Below are positions 1-6,317 of a stretch of DNA of 9,638 bases, piece after piece. Under the pieces are notes generated by a model. It had not been told where the DNA came from and ran no database searches. It saw nothing but the letters and a program-made list of their open reading frames with translations. The stretch's first letter is position 1; each line of letters starts with the position of its first letter. The DNA is taken from contig CANHCD010000060.1 in NCBI GenBank assembly GCA_947458795.1, forward strand, positions 1 to 9,638, written 5' to 3'. Source of the stretch: Cyclobacteriaceae bacterium. GTDB lineage: Bacteria; Bacteroidota; Bacteroidia; Cytophagales; Cyclobacteriaceae. Made by a program: the position numbers and the translations under genes.

Positions 1-765
1 CAGGAGTTTCATGACAAATCCATTCAGAGTACTACAAAAGAATTTGAACTTCTAGATAACGCGATTTCAGAGATGATGAAGCGAATTCAGCGGTCATTTA
101 ACCAAGAGCGAATTTTTATTTCTCACGCTTCACACGAACTGAAGACACCCATTTCTGTACTTCAATCCAAATTGGAGGCTATTTTCAGGGATGAAAACCT
201 AAATTCCTATCAAAGCGAAAAGTTAATGGATATGCAGGACACCTTACAGAAGATGAAGAAATCTGTCAATGCCCTGCTTCTTATTTCTAAAGTAAACAAT
301 GCCCAGTTTTTAAAATCAGAAACTGTTGATTTGAAAATGGTGGTTGAAGGGGTAGTGGAAGACTGGGCTGAGATTGCAGAGGAAAAAGGTCTACAGCTTA
401 AAATAGGAGAAATTGACCCCTTTACTTACTCAGACACCAATCTATCGCTATGTCAGATGATGCTTCAAAATGCGCTGAGTAATGCCGTCAAGTATGTAGA
501 AACTGGCGGTGAGATTAGCCTTTCAGGAACAAAAAGTGGAGATAGGTATACGCTTGTGGTCGAAAATGATGGAGCAGGAATCGACGATACATTAATCGAG
601 CAGGTAAAAAATGGGTTGGTATTTTTGAAAGATGTATCTAAAGAAAAATCAGGGTTTGGACTTCAAATCATGTATAAGGTAGCACTCTTTCTAGGGGTTA
701 CCTTGGAAATAGGGTCTCAAAACGGGAAAACACGGGTTTGTTTTAGTTTTCCTGTGAAAGTCTGA
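1..765 (+). CDS. Sensor histidine kinase, C-terminal part (5' end outside window)
   Basis: This is the cytoplasmic signalling half of a two-component sensor kinase, which autophosphorylates on histidine and passes the phosphate to a response regulator. The reading frame is open from base 1, so the first ATG at 73 is not the real start. The sensor and membrane domains, and probably most of a HAMP linker, lie off the left edge. Numbering codons from base 1, the dimerisation/phosphoacceptor domain has SHELKTP with His45. The ATPase domain follows, with an N box NALSNAVKY (Asn157, Asn161), a G1 box ENDGAGI (Asp190) and a glycine lid GFGL at 218-221. All catalytic motifs look intact, so the kinase is probably active. 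It ends with TGA at 763. No response regulator is visible; one may lie upstream. The signal sensed cannot be judged from this part. Confidence 0.93.
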   Translation, partial: QEFHDKSIQSTTKEFELLDNAISEMMKRIQRSFNQERIFISHASHELKTPISVLQSKLEAIFRDENLNSYQSEKLMDMQDTLQKMKKSVNALLLISKVNNAQFLKSETVDLKMVVEGVVEDWAEIAEEKGLQLKIGEIDPFTYSDTNLSLCQMMLQNALSNAVKYVETGGEISLSGTKSGDRYTLVVENDGAGIDDTLIEQVKNGLVFLKDVSKEKSGFGLQIMYKVALFLGVTLEIGSQNGKTRVCFSFPVKV

Positions 766-787
766 AAGGACTAACTTTTTTTAAAAA

Positions 788-816
788 AAAATGAAAAAAA
801 ATCATTTTTTCATTTT
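788..816 (+). terminator. Possible A/T hairpin terminator after the histidine kinase
   Basis: AAAATGAAAAAA (788-799) and TTTTTTCATTTT (805-816) form a perfect 12-base inverted repeat with a 5-base loop, 22 bases after the kinase stop codon. The stem has only one G-C pair and the following sequence is a mixed C/T run, so as an intrinsic terminator it would be weak. It could instead simply be the A/T-rich region upstream of the next promoter. Confidence 0.35.
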
Positions 817-824
817 CTCTTCAT

Positions 825-855
825 GTTGGAGGCTGTATTTGGTATCATAATTTAA
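825..855 (+). promoter_or_regulatory. Candidate promoter for the lipoprotein gene
   Basis: Two imperfect matches to the Bacteroidota -7 box TAnnTTTG lie here: TGTATTTG at 834-841 (one mismatch among the fixed bases) and TAATTTAA at 848-855 (two mismatches). The second has TTG at 825-827 with a 20-base spacer, which suits the -33 element of this phylum. The position, 30 to 60 bases before the start codon at 886, is sensible. Neither match is perfect, so the choice between them is open. Confidence 0.3.
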
Positions 856-885
856 ACTTCTTGTAATCCTTAAACACCAAATCAC

Positions 886-1998
886 ATGAAACTATTTAAA
901 AACCTTTTGTTACTGTCGTACTTGCTTTTCATGGCTGCATGTACTGAGCAAGATGAATTAGCTTCTATTGCTGAAAAAGCTTTGGAAGGAACCACAGCAA
1001 TTGATTTGGCCCAGACCTCAGGTCAGTTGGTCAGCGGTACTAGCTTCACCATAGGAGGAAATTCATTCCAAGCGGGAACGATTACAGGTAGAGTAGCAGC
1101 GACAGAAGAAACTGCTAAATCCCCAGGAGATTTGAAAGGAATGGATAAAGGTAAAGGAGGGCACAAAGGCATCATGGATGGTTTGAACTTGCTTGCACCA
1201 AATGATGAGATCCTAGCAATAGTTGAAGCAGAAAGTGCCGGCGATATTCGAGGATTCCGCATGTATAAACTAGGAGGCGCAACAATCACCCATTATGACG
1301 CTTCAGGAAAAGTTGTTGAGCTCCCGGTGGCTACCACGGTTGATGGTCCTCATGGTGGACATAGTGGCAATCAATTCCCGGAATTAGACTCATTATTGAG
1401 TTTGATTGTGAAGTCAAAAGTGGATTTTGGTGCGGGTGTCACCGTTACTAAAAACGACCAGGACATCACGCGTAAAGGAGTGATTATGGTCAGCAGAACT
1501 AAAGTTGGGATTGTGTTGACAGAGAAGGTTGAATTTCAGAATTATGTGGTCAATGGAATTCAAATCAGCGGTGTGAAAACCATTGTATCGGAATTTGATA
1601 AAGCTACAGGCAAGGGAAGTGTGAAGTCTACTGTGGCGAATGGCAAGTTCATCTTTGTAGGCGGAGAAACAGGGGTATGGACTTCTGAAAAGGATAGAAA
1701 ATCTGAGGTGGTCAGAGGCAATGATTCTCGAAAGCCAATCAGTGGTAAAATCATCACCAATGTGAAAACAGCGATTAAGACTGCTTCTGGTACCGTAATT
1801 TATGCGCACCAGACCACGACCCCGCTTGAGATCGACCTTTCCTGTTCAGGTAAAAGAAGAGGCCCTACTTTGGGCAAGTTAGAGACAGCTTACCGAACCA
1901 ATAAAATCACCGTGGATTTTGGTGACGGATCTTGCACCAATCAAACCATTACCATCACCGTGAATGGTGTGACTACAACAAAGACTATTGGCGGCTAA
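886..1998 (+). CDS. Lipoprotein of unknown function, probably outer-membrane anchored
   Basis: I do not recognise a named family. The protein has 370 residues. The N-terminus is a type II signal peptide: Lys2 and Lys5, a hydrophobic core at 7-16, then lipobox FMAAC with Cys19 as the lipidated residue. The residues after the cysteine, TEQDE, are acidic and resemble the lipoprotein export signals that send Bacteroidota lipoproteins to the cell surface, so surface display is plausible. The rest looks like a beta-rich, Gly/Thr/Val-rich soluble protein without membrane segments. A Gly/Lys stretch near 83-95 contains GGH (His93), and PHGGHSG at 155-161 contains His156 and His159. Near the C-terminus, Cys320 and Cys350 could form a disulfide, and the VDFGDGSC ending resembles tails I associate with other uncharacterised Bacteroidota lipoproteins. 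No Shine-Dalgarno is seen, as is usual in the phylum. It follows the histidine kinase by 120 bases, so it may belong to its regulon. Confidence 0.88.
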   Translation: MKLFKNLLLLSYLLFMAACTEQDELASIAEKALEGTTAIDLAQTSGQLVSGTSFTIGGNSFQAGTITGRVAATEETAKSPGDLKGMDKGKGGHKGIMDGLNLLAPNDEILAIVEAESAGDIRGFRMYKLGGATITHYDASGKVVELPVATTVDGPHGGHSGNQFPELDSLLSLIVKSKVDFGAGVTVTKNDQDITRKGVIMVSRTKVGIVLTEKVEFQNYVVNGIQISGVKTIVSEFDKATGKGSVKSTVANGKFIFVGGETGVWTSEKDRKSEVVRGNDSRKPISGKIITNVKTAIKTASGTVIYAHQTTTPLEIDLSCSGKRRGPTLGKLETAYRTNKITVDFGDGSCTNQTITITVNGVTTTKTIGG

Positions 1999-2010
1999 TT
2001 GATAAATGCT

Positions 2011-2057
2011 GAAACAAAAAAATCGATCTGATTGATTCAGATCGGTTTTTTTGTTTT
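2011..2057. terminator. Bidirectional intrinsic terminator between convergent genes
   Basis: CGATCTGA (2024-2031) pairs perfectly with TCAGATCG (2037-2044) around the loop TTGAT. Seven A's (2016-2022) precede the stem and seven T's (2046-2052) follow it, and the symmetry extends to AAAC on the left and GTTT on the right. Each strand therefore reads as hairpin plus U-tract. It lies 13 bases after the lipoprotein stop and about 58 bases beyond the minus-strand nuclease-family stop, so it can serve both genes. Confidence 0.88.
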
Positions 2058-2114
2058 AGTTAGTTAGAATTGCTTCCAACTAACTTGAAAAAAATGCCGC
2101 TAGTATCAGATTCC

Positions 2115-2957
2115 CTAAAACCTGATTTCCACCAGCACAGGGAAGTGGTCTGAGGGATATTTTTTGCCATAATTGTCTGTTAGGATACCATGTCGGAGTA
2201 CTTCGAGTTTCCCTTGGACAAAAACATGGTCAATGATTCCATCCGGCATTCGGTCCCATTCGAAGGCGGTAAAGGTGCCTTTTGGACCGTAGGAGGGCAG
2301 CTTGGAGATTAAACGGGCATCTTTCCAGTTTTCTTTTTTGAAAATCACTTGGTAGGCAGGGTTTTCGGGGGCTACATTGAAATCCCCCATCCAGACCACA
2401 GGAAGCCCTTCACGGTTGATTTCTTGGATTTTGGAAAGGACCAACTTGCTGCTTTCTTCTCGAGCTTGCTGTCCAATATGGTCGTAGTGCACATTGAAGA
2501 CATAAAACCGAGATCCTTCTAGGGAGGTAAATTTTCCCCAGGTGCAAATGCGATTCAGGGCAGCATCCCATCCCTTGCTTGGAACTTCTGGGCTAGGTGA
2601 CAACCAAAATGTCCCGGAATCTTCCAGCTTGTAGCGGACAGGATCGTAATGGATAGGCGAAAACTCTCCCTTGGTAGCTCCATCATCCCTGCCCACACCA
2701 ATTGAAGCAAAGCCAAGTCCTTTGTTGAGCTCAGTTAGCTGATGTGCCAATACTTCTTGGGTACCTAGAATTCCGATCTGGTGAAATTGAATCAATTGGA
2801 TGACCTGCGTCGCACGATCTTTCCAGAGGTTGCCCACATCGTTCGGATTGTCCCATCGAATATTGAAGGTAGCAAGTCGGTGTGTTTGGGCTACAATTGG
2901 AGATGCAAGCAGTACCAAAAGCAAACATAACAGGAGGGTCGTAGGTCGAAGAAACAT
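2115..2957 (-). CDS. Secreted endonuclease/exonuclease/phosphatase family protein
   Basis: This is a metal-dependent phosphohydrolase of the EEP superfamily (DNase I, exonuclease III, inositol phosphatase and sphingomyelinase fold), 280 residues. A signal peptide with hydrophobic core at 8-18 ends near SPIVAQ, with probable cleavage after Ala23, so the enzyme is exported to the periplasm or beyond. The family motifs occur in order: TFNIRWD (Asn32), GTQEV (Glu68, metal ligand), NVHYDH (His157), GDFNV (Asp192, Asn194), DHVFV (Asp243) and PSDHFPV (Asp270, His271, catalytic dyad). All core residues appear present. The substrate cannot be told from sequence: nucleic acid, a phosphoinositide-like compound or another phosphodiester is possible. 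ATG at 2955-2957 is chosen because it directly precedes the signal peptide. It is convergent with the lipoprotein and divergent from the flavin reductase gene, so it is probably transcribed alone. Confidence 0.9.
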   Translation of the reverse strand: MFLRPTTLLLCLLLVLLASPIVAQTHRLATFNIRWDNPNDVGNLWKDRATQVIQLIQFHQIGILGTQEVLAHQLTELNKGLGFASIGVGRDDGATKGEFSPIHYDPVRYKLEDSGTFWLSPSPEVPSKGWDAALNRICTWGKFTSLEGSRFYVFNVHYDHIGQQAREESSKLVLSKIQEINREGLPVVWMGDFNVAPENPAYQVIFKKENWKDARLISKLPSYGPKGTFTAFEWDRMPDGIIDHVFVQGKLEVLRHGILTDNYGKKYPSDHFPVLVEIRF

Positions 2958-3019
2958 AAATTGGAAACTAATTCGTGAATTGATTGCTATCTCTTAAAAT
3001 TGCCTATTAATTTCATGAA
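2958..3019. promoter_or_regulatory. Divergent promoter region, nuclease-family gene / flavin reductase
   Basis: This 62-base gap must carry both start signals. On the plus strand TAAAATTG (2995-3002) matches the TAnnTTTG box with one mismatch, 18 bases before the flavin reductase start; no good -33 element stands out at the right distance. On the minus strand only a poor match, TAGTTTCC, is seen. ATG at 3015 is followed directly by AAA TGA, so it is not used by the gene; ATG at 3020 is. Confidence 0.35.
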
Positions 3020-3913
3020 ATGAAAACAATCAATCCCAAGGACTTAGCTACTGCTGAACTTCATGCCCTCTTGCAAGGTGCGGTGACTCCACGGCCCATC
3101 GCCTTTGTGAGTAGCATCAATGAAGCAGGGGAGGTTAATTTGAGTCCTTTTTCTTTTTTCAATCTCTTTAGTGCCAATCCACCCATCCTTGTTTTTTCCC
3201 CTTCTCGACGAGTGCGAGACAATACCACCAAGCATACCTTAGATAATGTGCTCCAGGTACCTGAGGTCGTGATTCATGTGGTTGGTCATGATTTAGTAGA
3301 GCAGATGTCCCTTGCTAGCACCGAATATGCTAAAGGAGTCAATGAATTTATTAAAGTAGGATTGACCGAAGTACCTTCGAATCTAGTAGCACCACCCCGT
3401 GTGAAGGAGGCTCCAGTGGCGTTTGAATGCAAGGTGCTTCAGGTGGTCCCGCTTGGCGATCAGGGAGGGGCTGGAAATTTGGTGATTTGTGAAGTGCTGC
3501 AAATTCACCTGGATGAAAATATCCTCGACGCTTCTGGAGCCATTGCGCCCCTCAAGTTGGATCCTGTAGCTAGACTTGGGGGCAACTGGTATACCCGGGT
3601 GACGTCCGATTCCTTATTTCAGATTCCCAAGCCCTTGATGACTCTTGGGATAGGGGTAGATCAAATTCCAGAAGAAATTCGGAACAGCCCGGTACTCAGC
3701 GGGAATAATCTCGGGAGATTGGGTAATGTGGAGCAGCTTCCCAGTCCGGAGGAGATTGCCCTTTTTTCTGCCCGAGAAGACCTGGAGGATATCAGGCGCC
3801 GCTTTCGGTTGGATGCAGAATCCTGGACCGATCACCTACACCGCTGGGCCAAGGAAGAGCTGGAAGCCGGCAATGTGGACTTGGCCTGGAAGATACTTTT
3901 GCAAAAAATCTAA
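3020..3913 (+). CDS. Flavin reductase-like FMN-binding protein with C-terminal extension
   Basis: The first 200 or so residues are a flavin reductase-like split-barrel domain of the flavoredoxin type, which binds FMN and usually moves electrons from NAD(P)H or a redox partner. Visible motifs are TPRPIAFVSS (23-32), NLSPFSFFN (40-48), a phosphate-binding-type segment RDNTTKHT (65-72) and GGNWYTR (187-193). The total length of 297 residues exceeds the roughly 200 of the bare domain. The extra 95 or so residues start near IPKPLMTLGIGVD, include IRNSPVLSGNNLGRLGNVE, and end in a charged, probably helical segment. I recognise this tail from Bacteroidota homologues but know no function for it. The protein lacks a signal peptide and should be cytoplasmic. 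The true partner or substrate is unknown, so a specific enzyme name would be unsafe. It is flanked by its own divergent promoter region and a terminator, which suggests a single-gene transcript. Confidence 0.87.
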   Translation: MKTINPKDLATAELHALLQGAVTPRPIAFVSSINEAGEVNLSPFSFFNLFSANPPILVFSPSRRVRDNTTKHTLDNVLQVPEVVIHVVGHDLVEQMSLASTEYAKGVNEFIKVGLTEVPSNLVAPPRVKEAPVAFECKVLQVVPLGDQGGAGNLVICEVLQIHLDENILDASGAIAPLKLDPVARLGGNWYTRVTSDSLFQIPKPLMTLGIGVDQIPEEIRNSPVLSGNNLGRLGNVEQLPSPEEIALFSAREDLEDIRRRFRLDAESWTDHLHRWAKEELEAGNVDLAWKILLQKI

Positions 3914-3917
3914 AAAC

Positions 3918-3949
3918 AAAAAACTCAGCGATTAAGCTGAGTTTTTTTT
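3918..3949. terminator. Bidirectional intrinsic terminator, flavin reductase / sppA
   Basis: CTCAGC (3924-3929) pairs with GCTGAG (3936-3941) around the loop GATTAA. Six A's precede the stem and eight T's follow it (3942-3949), so both strands show a hairpin with a U-tract. It sits exactly between the stop codon of the flavin reductase gene (3913) and that of sppA (3955), and ends transcription of both convergent genes. Confidence 0.87.
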
Positions 3950-3954
3950 CAATC

Positions 3955-5721
3955 TTACTTGATCACCAGATCTTGCGGCATGCGTACCTGCACCCCTTGG
4001 TAGTTTTTCAAGCGTTGAATTTTTTGGTAGAGTGGGTACTGGTCGCCCAATTGCGTTTGAAGAATGCGAACTTGTACTTGATCGCTGAATGAAACCATCA
4101 ACTCTTCAAACCAAGGTTTTTTCTCTGGATAGTACACCACCCGGTAATCATCCCCTGCTTTAATCTTCGCTGCCGCGATGCCGATGGCGGTATCCAAGCC
4201 ACCCAACACGTCGACCAATCCTCTCGCCTTGGCTTGTGAACCAGTCCAAACACGCCCAGATGCGATTTTTCGTACCGAATCAGGATGCATGCCACGCCCT
4301 TCAGCTACGCGAGAGATGAATGTTTCGTAGCCATCCTCAACAGAGGATTGGATGATGGTACGCTCTACTTCAGACAAAGGGCGAGCCATATTTCCAAAAT
4401 CCGAGAGCTCCCCGGTGGAAACCACATCCGTAGTCACCCCTAACTTGTCATTGACCAATTCCTGAACATTGAATAAAATGCCAAATATGCCTATGGAACC
4501 CGTGATGGTGTTTGGTTGCGCAACAATTGTGTCCGCTGGAGCAGCGATGTAGTAGCCTCCAGAAGCGGCGACTTCACCCATAGATACAATCACCGGCTTT
4601 ACCTTTTTAGCTTCTGACATTTCTCTCCAAATCACGTCCGATGCTAGGATAGATCCTCCTGGGGAGTTAACGCGCAAGACAATGGCTTTGATGTTTTCGT
4701 CTTTACGTGCTTTACGAATTTCCTTGGCAAATTTTTCAGAGCTGATGGCTCCATCCGCATTTCCATCCACAATCTCCCCTTCTGCGAGGATTACCGCGAT
4801 GCGATTGGAAGAGGTGATGTTTTTACTTTTTGCCATTCCACCAAGGTCAGTGGCATTGATTGTGGCAATTTGGTCGTCCTCCTTGAGGCCTAATTTTTCT
4901 TTAAGGATGCTATGCACCTCATCTTCGTATTTCAGTGCCGTTGCCAACTTGTAGGTTACTGCATCTTTTGGCTTTCTGACGAGCATTTGGTGATTGATGC
5001 GGATCAAACTGTCTTGCGCAATGCCTCTTGATTTTGCAATTAGCTCAAGTGCATGGTTGTTGATGTCATCCAAAAAATACTGAGTTTGAAGCCGGTTTTC
5101 TGGGCTCATTTTATCCAAGATAAATGGCTCTACAGCGCTTTTAAATTCGCCTACTCGGAAAACCTCCGGTTTGATGCCTACTTTTTCAAAGAAGCCTTTC
5201 AAGAAAATCCCTTCGGAGGAAAAGCCGTTAAAGTCAATTCCGCCTAATGGATTGAGGTAAATTTCATCCGCTACTGAGGCCAGGAAATACCCACCCTCTG
5301 AGTAAGCTTCGTCGTAGGCGACGATAAATTTTCCTGATTCTTTGAAATCTAGTAATGCTTCTCTAAGCTCCAATAGACCAGCTTGACCAGCGCCAATTAA
5401 TCCAGCATTGAGGTAGATCCCTTTGACGTTCTCATTCGTTTTAGCCTCACCAATAGCCTTTTTTAGATTTACTAATCCGGCAGAATTATCTCCTCCAAAA
5501 GGATCTAGGAAAGAACCAAAGACCAGGTCTTCCTCTGAGGTACGCTCCACCAAGGTGCGGCCATTGAGGTCTAGGTGTAGGATGGAGTTACTTTCCAAGG
5601 TCACTTCTTTCTCAGAAGAGGAAGCAACCAAACCTATAATTCCGAAAAAAATGAGCATTGCTACAATGCTGAATGCAAAAAGGCCCACGATGACGGCCAA
5701 GACATTTCCTAGAAACTTCAT
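3955..5721 (-). CDS. sppA: Signal peptide peptidase SppA, long (67 kDa-type) form
   Basis: SppA is a membrane-anchored serine protease of family S49 that degrades signal peptides left in the membrane after secretion, using a Ser/Lys dyad. The 588 residues match the long two-domain form found in E. coli. One N-terminal membrane helix spans about 4-32. The N-terminal half supplies the general base in VGEFKSAVEPF (Lys194), closely matching the YKSAVEPF segment around Lys209 of the E. coli enzyme. The C-terminal half has VNSPGGSILASD and the nucleophile in AASGGYY (Ser387, codon 4561-4563), followed by TGSIGIFG. Both catalytic residues are present, so it is probably active. The start ATG at 5719-5721 directly precedes the membrane helix; no Shine-Dalgarno is seen. 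It is divergent from folK and ends at a shared bidirectional terminator, so it is likely monocistronic. A phage-type S49 capsid protease is excluded by length, membrane anchor and two-domain layout. Confidence 0.96.
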   Translation of the reverse strand: MKFLGNVLAVIVGLFAFSIVAMLIFFGIIGLVASSSEKEVTLESNSILHLDLNGRTLVERTSEEDLVFGSFLDPFGGDNSAGLVNLKKAIGEAKTNENVKGIYLNAGLIGAGQAGLLELREALLDFKESGKFIVAYDEAYSEGGYFLASVADEIYLNPLGGIDFNGFSSEGIFLKGFFEKVGIKPEVFRVGEFKSAVEPFILDKMSPENRLQTQYFLDDINNHALELIAKSRGIAQDSLIRINHQMLVRKPKDAVTYKLATALKYEDEVHSILKEKLGLKEDDQIATINATDLGGMAKSKNITSSNRIAVILAEGEIVDGNADGAISSEKFAKEIRKARKDENIKAIVLRVNSPGGSILASDVIWREMSEAKKVKPVIVSMGEVAASGGYYIAAPADTIVAQPNTITGSIGIFGILFNVQELVNDKLGVTTDVVSTGELSDFGNMARPLSEVERTIIQSSVEDGYETFISRVAEGRGMHPDSVRKIASGRVWTGSQAKARGLVDVLGGLDTAIGIAAAKIKAGDDYRVVYYPEKKPWFEELMVSFSDQVQVRILQTQLGDQYPLYQKIQRLKNYQGVQVRMPQDLVIK

Positions 5722-5787
5722 ATCATTTCAATTTAGACTGTAAATTTAGGCTAATTTGAGCCAGTTTTAAAATTATATTAACGAGGA
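5722..5787. promoter_or_regulatory. Divergent promoter region, sppA / folK
   Basis: This is a 66-base A/T-rich gap between divergent start codons. The self-complementary TAAATTTA (5741-5748) matches the TAnnTTTG box with one mismatch and, on the minus strand, lies about 20 bases before the sppA start. TAATTTG at 5752-5758 on the plus strand is one base shorter than the consensus. GGCT/AGCC (5749-5752, 5759-5762) form a minor dyad. No convincing -33 element is seen for either gene. Confidence 0.33.
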
Positions 5788-6282
5788 ATGCAAACTGAGG
5801 TTGTCTTGGGAATTGGAGGAAATAAAGGAGATCGTGCAGGTTTTCTTCAAAAGGCAATGGAGGCCTTATCCCAGCAAGCCAGGCTTATTGGGTATTCTCA
5901 AATCTATGAAACCGAAGTTTGGGGAGGGGTAGCTACCGCCGGAAATTTTTTGAATCAAGTACTGCTGCTGCATACCCAAATGGATCCGATGGGGCTTTTG
6001 GAAGTTATCCAAGGAATCGAGGAGCAGCTGGGAAGAACTCGGGAGCAGCATTGGGGAGACCGAACCATTGATATCGATATTCTCTATTTTGGAGATCAAG
6101 TGTGGGACAGCCCAACCCTTATCATCCCACATCCGTACCTTGCGCAGCGGAGCTTTGTGCTGCAGCCATTGGCTGAAATTCTTCCTAAAAAAATCCATCC
6201 AATTCTAGGTAAAACTACCCTTGAGCTACTTGCTGAATGCACCGATCAAGGGCAGGTTTCTGTTTGGAAGCAAGCCAACTAA
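5788..6282 (+). CDS. folK: 2-amino-4-hydroxy-6-hydroxymethyldihydropteridine pyrophosphokinase (HPPK)
   Basis: HPPK transfers pyrophosphate from ATP to 6-hydroxymethyl-7,8-dihydropterin, the step before dihydropteroate synthase in folate synthesis, in the cytoplasm. At 164 residues it is the normal length of a single-domain enzyme (E. coli 158). The N-terminal GIGGNKGDR segment (8-16) is typical. The family signature DRTIDIDILYFG starts at Asp91, with Arg92 and the two magnesium-binding aspartates at Asp95 and Asp97, the same numbers as in the E. coli enzyme. HPHPYLAQRSFVLQPL-type sequence follows (IPHPYLAQRSFVL here), with the usual substrate-contacting His and Arg. ATG at 5788 is the natural start: AGGA stands directly before it at 5784-5787, too close for an ideal ribosome binding site. 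No other folate gene is adjacent. folK faces fabD tail-to-tail, with the fabD terminator abutting its stop codon. Confidence 0.96.
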   Translation: MQTEVVLGIGGNKGDRAGFLQKAMEALSQQARLIGYSQIYETEVWGGVATAGNFLNQVLLLHTQMDPMGLLEVIQGIEEQLGRTREQHWGDRTIDIDILYFGDQVWDSPTLIIPHPYLAQRSFVLQPLAEILPKKIHPILGKTTLELLAECTDQGQVSVWKQAN

Positions 6283-6312
6283 AAAAACGCTCACCTGCTT
6301 TAGGTGAGCGTT
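6281..6312 (-). terminator. Intrinsic terminator for fabD, abutting the folK stop codon
   Basis: AACGCTCACCT (6286-6296) and AGGTGAGCGTT (6302-6312) form a perfect 11-base stem with loop GCTTT. Seven A's at 6281-6287 become a U-tract only when read on the minus strand, so it is a strong terminator for fabD, whose stop is just upstream at 6318. On the plus strand the stem is followed by GACGG, so folK gains a stable 3' hairpin but not a standard terminator. The A's overlap the last two bases of the folK TAA stop. Confidence 0.87.
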
Positions 6313-6317
6313 GACGG

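Noticed and set aside
73..765. Histidine kinase gene starting at ATG 73
   Set aside because: The frame is open from base 1 and encodes HAMP-like helical sequence before the ATG; a kinase starting at 73 would lack any sensor or membrane part. It is better read as cut by the window edge.
1414..1809. Minus-strand 131-codon open frame inside the lipoprotein gene
   Set aside because: It is antisense to a well-supported lipoprotein, has no recognisable domain and no start signals.
3015..3023. ATG AAA TGA just before the flavin reductase start
   Set aside because: A two-codon frame whose stop overlaps the real ATG could in principle couple translation, but such a short string arises easily by chance in A/T-rich leader DNA.
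3955..5721. Phage-type S49 capsid protease
   Set aside because: The length of 588 residues, the membrane anchor, two tandem domains and absence of phage genes all point to cellular SppA.
5423..5743. Plus-strand 106-codon open frame antisense to the sppA start
   Set aside because: sppA is strongly supported over this stretch by its membrane helix and domain sequence; the opposite frame has odd Ser/Arg/Lys-rich composition and no motif.
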